Assembly: GCF_013387495.1 (NCBI RefSeq)
Contig: NZ_JABZEE010000015.1
Location: 1 to 64,000, forward strand
DNA: 64,000 bases
Reading direction: 5' to 3'
Source: Streptomyces sp. PKU-EA00015
GTDB lineage: Bacteria; Actinomycetota; Actinomycetes; Streptomycetales; Streptomycetaceae
The notes beneath the pieces are model-generated. The model did no database searches, was not told the DNA's origin, and saw only the letters and a program-made list of their open reading frames with translations. Of this stretch, positions 60,775-64,000 are shown piece after piece. How positions within the stretch are numbered: position 1 is the stretch's first letter; every line of letters starts with the position of its first letter. The position numbers and the translations under genes were made by a program.

Positions 60775-60813
60775 CCTGGACGGGTGTCCACCATACATGT
60801 ACAGTCGTCCAGG
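60775..60813. promoter_or_regulatory. Inverted repeat upstream of DUF1304-TetR operon
   Basis: CCTGGACG (60775-60782) and CGTCCAGG (60806-60813), eight-base perfect arms, 23 apart. The segment between contains ACATGT. It spans the promoter of the operon, so self-repression by the TetR protein is likely. Confidence 0.55.
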
Positions 60814-61138
60814 AGTGCGCTCGGAGGCCAGTCGGTCACCGAGGGAAGGAAGCGGGTGAATCGGGGGACAGCGGACATCACAGGCCCGGCGGACGCCATC
60901 CGCATCCGCTCGCCGCGAAACCCGAGCCGGGTGGGCGGGGCGCGGTGGAACCGTGGCCTGGCCGCGCTAGGCGCGGCTGCAGGAATGGGCGGTGCAGCGC
61001 GAGTCCATGCTGGTGAACCCGGTGCCGATGCGGTCGTCGGCCGGACCGGTGAGCCCGTACTGGTGCCGGCGGTTCGGGCGAAGAACGCGCGGACCAGCGA
61101 GGTGCGCCGGCTGACTCCGCGGGCGTTTCGCCGCTGGG

Positions 61139-61423
61139 TGGATGAGTCGAGCCGGGCAGAGCCGGTGAGGCCCAGAGCAGTCGTCCGAACCGATCGTTGC
61201 GGACCTGGACGTTCATGCCGTGGCGCTTGTGTTTCCCGGAGTGGTGGGGTGTCGGCGGCGATACGGTCGATCGGCAGCAGGGTGCCGTCGAGGATGACGA
61301 ACGCCTTATCCCGGATCGTCGACACGCCTCGGCCGGGGCGAGGATGGCTAGGGCCTCGACGGCTTCACGTATATAGCGGTAGACAGGCGCGATCGCCTCG
61401 ACGTCGAGCAGGACCTCGTCCAC
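61139..61423 (-). pseudogene. IS5-family transposase remnant, frameshifted
   Basis: Reading on the minus strand: VEAIAPVYRYIREAVEALAI (frame 1), RDKAFVILDGTLLPIDRIAA (frame 2, 61325 to about 61244), then HSGKHKRHGMNVQVRNDRFG RLLWASPALPG (frame 1 again, down to 61139). These are consecutive pieces of a DDE transposase of the IS5-type elements, broken by two frameshifts. It stops before the second catalytic part. No terminal inverted repeats were found. The rest of 60814-61138 on either strand is not recognised. Confidence 0.75.
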
Positions 61424-61451
61424 GTCCTTGGCGCACCCCGGGCCCGCTGGT

Positions 61452-61647
61452 CATGGTGCCGCGAAAGCTGGAGCGCGGCCGGCCGGACGACACCGAGGAC
61501 GTCATCCGGCACAGGCAGCGGGTCTACGAACGCCACACCGCCCCTCTGCTCGACCACTACGCGGACACCCCGCCGGCGGTTCAGGCCGTCGGGCCGGTCG
61601 ACGAGATAGCGGAACGGGCACTCAAGGGTCTGGCACGACCGGCGTGA
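61452..61647 (+). pseudogene. adk: C-terminal fragment of adenylate kinase
   Basis: The plus frame reads RGRPDDTEDVIRHRQRVYER then HTAPLLDHYAD and, after a short deletion, VGPVDEIAERALKGLA. This is the end of adenylate kinase (the D-D-T/N-x-E-x-I-x-x-R-x-x-x-Y block and last helix). The P-loop, NMP and LID parts are missing upstream, where an IS remnant lies. Not functional. Confidence 0.75.
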
Positions 61648-61790
61648 GCGAACGGCGACGCGCTGCCGCCCTACGCCTCCAGGGGACCCCGGCGTCAGTG
61701 GATCGGAACCCGTCGACCGGCTCGGACGACGACCGGCCCGCCGCCGGCGAGGCCGGGCAACCTGCGGCGCGGCCGGTCCAGGACGTGGCG

Positions 61791-62024
61791 TCAGCTGCCC
61801 ATCCGGCTGCGGAGCAGTTGCTTGCCCAGCTCGGCTCCCTTACGGCTGTCGGCCTGGGCCTTGCGGAAGAGCTCCGCGACTTCGGAGTCGCTCTCGCGTT
61901 CCGCGTCCTGGATGTACGTCTCCAGTCGCAGGGCGTTGCTCAGGCAGTTCTCGACGTACCAGACCAGGTTGTAGTCCTTGTCCTTGGTACCGGTGACCCC
62001 GCCCGATTCGGTGTTGCTCGCCAT
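61791..62024 (-). CDS. Conserved hypothetical protein
   Basis: A 77-residue protein. After a short polar start, YNLVWYVENCLSNALRLETY then IQDAERESDSEVAELFRKAQ forms an amphipathic helical pair. It resembles small Streptomyces helix-hairpin proteins of unknown function, perhaps stress-related given its neighbour. GGCGGGT precedes ATG 62024. Confidence 0.7.
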   Translation of the reverse strand: MASNTESGGVTGTKDKDYNLVWYVENCLSNALRLETYIQDAERESDSEVAELFRKAQADSRKGAELGKQLLRSRMGS

Positions 62025-62192
62025 GGTGGACCCGCCCTTCGGTTTCGTGGATGGATGAAGCGCACCGCCGTCGGTGCTCGACCCCCGGGTAACCGTCCCG
62101 GCGTTCGGTATGCGCCCTGCGCGCCGGCGTCGACCGGCCGTCCCCGGGGACAGGCACCGACCGGGACCGCGCGCCGCCGAAGCACCTCGCCC

Positions 62193-62588
62193 TCATGCCG
62201 CCGCTTCGGTTCCGAACCGGGGCGACGTGTGCTCCGGCGCACCCGGCGGCCCGGCGAGGACGCCCCCGCCACGGCGCAGGACGGCGTACCCGAGGCCGAT
62301 GCCGATGGCCACGGGCCATTCGATGACATCCGCGGCCCCCAGGACGCCGAGACCGACGTAGAGGGGGAGACCCCGCTTGGCGGGCAGCACCTGGCGGGCG
62401 ACGGCCACCGGCAGCAGGGCCGCGTTGAGGGCACCGTTCGCCACACGGTCGAGCGAGGGAACGGTGAGGGTGATCGAGCGCTGGGACCGGCCGGACTCCT
62501 GCTGGTCGGGGGAGACTCCCTGCCCTCCCAGGGCCGGGCCCTCACCCGGAACGGAGGAGTGTTCGCTGGGGTTCGTCATGGCGGTCAC
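62193..62588 (-). CDS. Hypothetical membrane-associated protein
   Basis: A 131-residue protein. A polar N-terminus is followed by LTVPSLDRVANGALNAALLP and a hydrophobic stretch (LYVGLGVLGAADVIEWPVAI GIGLGYAVL). GTG 62588 is placed by GAGGTGA seven bases upstream; ATG 62579 is the alternative. The A/T-rich upstream stretch around 62620-62635 (ACATATAGGCATG) could hold its promoter. Function unknown. Divergent from the CtpI-like ATPase gene. Confidence 0.65.
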   Translation of the reverse strand: MTAMTNPSEHSSVPGEGPALGGQGVSPDQQESGRSQRSITLTVPSLDRVANGALNAALLPVAVARQVLPAKRGLPLYVGLGVLGAADVIEWPVAIGIGLGYAVLRRGGGVLAGPPGAPEHTSPRFGTEAAA

Positions 62589-62730
62589 GACTCTCACCTC
62601 GCTAGAGTTTTCGGTCCGCCTCAGACATATAGGCATGTGTTCCCCGAATGCCGCGGCTCATAGTCTGGATCAGACTGGGATTCGTCGGGATCACCGCAGG
62701 GAAGCGCTCCGGTGGAGGGAGGTACGGCCC

Positions 62731-64000
62731 ATGTCGCCCCAGCCGGCTTCACCGATGTGGGGAACGTCCTTGCTGGGGCCGCTCGCGTCCGGAGTGGTGT
62801 CCGGGGTTGCGGCAGGTGTGCGGGGGGCGGCGGGCCTGGTCGGGCATCTGCTGGGGCCCGCGAGCCGTGAGGTGTCATGGTGCCCCGGACGCTGTTACAT
62901 CCAGGTCCACGGGGTCCACGGGGCCGAGGGCGCGAGGGTCGTGCGACGCGTGGAGCGGTCCCTGGAGGAACACCCCGGTGTGCTCTGGGCGCGGGTGAAC
63001 GCTCCGTCCGAGCGGGTGGTGGTCGCCGTCGCGTCGCCGCCACCGGCCGAGCGCGAGCTTGTCGAACGCGTGGAGCGCGCGGAGGGCGACCACGCGGCGG
63101 ACGCGGAGGCGTTCGACGAGTGGCGGCCGGAGCCGCATCATCCGGCCGAGGGCACGCCTTCCGCGTCGATGTCGGCCCTGGCCGCCGATGCGGTGGGACT
63201 GGGCATTGCGACGGCTCGCCGGATCGCTCCGTGGTTCTCGCTGCCGCCCGAGGTGGCGGCCGTGACCGCCGCCGTGCAGCACCACCCGCGGCTGCGCCAC
63301 CTGATCGAAGGGCTCGACGGCGTGACGGAGCGGGCCGATTCGGTCCTTCCCGTGGCCACTGCCCTGGTGCAGGGTGTGGCGACGCGTGGCGGCGGCATCG
63401 CGCTCGACGTCCTCCAGCGCCTCGCAGGATGGCGGGAGGCCAATGCCGAACGCACGGCCTGGCAGGAGGCGCAACCGCGACTGGTGCGCAGTCCGGAGGA
63501 GGCGTCGGCCGAAGCGGTGATGCGCGAGCGGCCCGGCCCGCTGCAGCAGGACGGGGCGGACCGCTACGCGGAGAGCTCCATGGCCGCCGGCGCCCTGTCC
63601 GGCCTCGCCCTGCTGCCCTTCGCCGGCCCCCGGCGCGCCCTCGCCGTCGCCCTGGCCTCGGTGCCCAAGGCGCCCGGCGCCGGCAGAGAGGGCTTCGCCA
63701 CCACACTCGGCAGGCATCTGGCGCTGCGCGGCGTCGTCACGATGGACCGCAGCGCGCTGCGGCGGCTGGGACAGGTCAACACCATCGTCCTCGACGAGGA
63801 CGCGCTGCGCGGCAACCAGTACGAACCGGTTGATCTCGAACTGCTGGGCGGCGCCGACCCGCGACAGGTGTCGGAGCGGCTGTTCGCGCTGTTCGACCCG
63901 GACCGGCCCCTGCACGTGACCAGAGCGGAAGGATGGGTGCTGGGCCCGCTGTCCGAACTGGACCTGGCAGGCCCCGGCGGGCGGCGGGCGGAGGACCGGC
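62731..64000 (+). CDS. CtpI-like cation-transporting P-type ATPase, 5' part
   Basis: The open frame from ATG 62731 (AGGGAGG eight bases upstream) has no stop up to the window end, so only the first 423 codons are seen. It has a short hydrophobic start (LLGPLASGVVSGVAAGVRGA), then SWCPGRCYIQVHGVHGAEGA and VVRRVERSLEEHPGVLWARV, which is a ferredoxin-like metal-associated-type domain. The long soluble N-terminal region that follows (with SMAAGALSGLALLPFAGPRR and VNTIVLDEDALRG) matches the mycobacterial CtpI/CtpE-like giant P-type ATPases, whose catalytic DKTGT lies further on. The cation is unknown. Confidence 0.8.
   Translation, partial: MSPQPASPMWGTSLLGPLASGVVSGVAAGVRGAAGLVGHLLGPASREVSWCPGRCYIQVHGVHGAEGARVVRRVERSLEEHPGVLWARVNAPSERVVVAVASPPPAERELVERVERAEGDHAADAEAFDEWRPEPHHPAEGTPSASMSALAADAVGLGIATARRIAPWFSLPPEVAAVTAAVQHHPRLRHLIEGLDGVTERADSVLPVATALVQGVATRGGGIALDVLQRLAGWREANAERTAWQEAQPRLVRSPEEASAEAVMRERPGPLQQDGADRYAESSMAAGALSGLALLPFAGPRRALAVALASVPKAPGAGREGFATTLGRHLALRGVVTMDRSALRRLGQVNTIVLDEDALRGNQYEPVDLELLGGADPRQVSERLFALFDPDRPLHVTRAEGWVLGPLSELDLAGPGGRRAEDR

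Noticed and set aside
60878..61423. 181-codon minus-strand frame as an intact protein
   Set aside because: Only parts of it match a transposase and the missing middle lies in another frame; it is a pseudogene.
62621..63915. Two long frames overlapping the CtpI-like gene
   Set aside because: Only the frame from 62731 shows metal-associated and CtpI-like motifs and a proper ribosome site; the others are shadows.

Overview
The window is high-GC actinobacterial DNA, most likely from a Streptomyces chromosome. The evidence is the strong G/C bias at third codon positions, frequent GTG (and one probable TTG) starts behind GGAGG-type ribosome sites, a Streptomyces-type gas vesicle cluster, a DUF485/solute-symporter pair, and several families typical of the genus (hemerythrin-domain protein, MpaB-type oxygenase, F420/PPOX enzyme, MmcQ/YjbR protein). 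No rRNA, tRNA or CRISPR array was seen. There is no intact mobile element, only an eroded IS5-type transposase.

Layout. 0-16 kb: mostly single genes. They include a YrdC/YciO protein, an SDR, a thioredoxin-reductase-like flavoprotein, a methyltransferase, a CocE-type hydrolase divergent from a TetR regulator across a 33-bp palindrome, an AlkZ-like winged-helix protein, a class A beta-lactamase lipoprotein, a cytochrome P450 and an MpaB-like oxygenase. 16-20 kb: a cobalamin riboswitch leads a permease/ATPase/lipoprotein importer of the FecCD/BtuCDF type. It is followed by a Cys-containing ArsR-like regulator divergent from a DoxX-like membrane protein. 20.7-26.4 kb: a gas vesicle locus, gvpO-A-F-G-J-L-S-K on the plus strand. 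Two accessory genes (SRPBCC protein; Glu-rich/Lys-rich block protein) are divergent from it. 26-35 kb: MarR plus alcohol dehydrogenase-like enzyme, an M20 peptidase, a hemerythrin-domain protein, a secreted lamin-tail protein, a RibD-like reductase, a secreted serine hydrolase and an aromatic-ring FAD monooxygenase.

35.8-45.9 kb is the most coherent metabolic unit. A LysR gene sits between a minus-strand operon (CoA-transferase A and B, 3-hydroxyacyl-CoA dehydrogenase, acyl-CoA dehydrogenase) and plus-strand genes (thiolase, MHS-type importer, MaoC hydratase, nitronate-monooxygenase-like flavoenzyme). Together they provide uptake, CoA activation and every step of one beta-oxidation turn. A shared 14-bp sequence upstream of several of these genes is a candidate LysR site. 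A dicarboxylic or other acid imported as the free acid is the inferred substrate.

45.9-64 kb: gene remnants (LysR, EamA, RsbW-type ATPase), an operon of substrate-binding lipoprotein/carboxymuconolactone decarboxylase-like protein/SDR divergent from a PucR regulator, and a TetR gene flanked on both sides by the same CCGAAC-N3-GTTCGG palindrome followed by DUF485 and solute-symporter genes. Then come two tandem DUF4139 (MuiA-like) proteins, a TetR-DUF1304 pair, eroded alpha-amylase, transposase and adenylate-kinase fragments, and the 5' part of a CtpI-like P-type ATPase that runs off the window end. A Streptomyces-type hairpin repeat appears to have inserted in frame into two genes, the acyl-CoA dehydrogenase and one DUF4139 protein.
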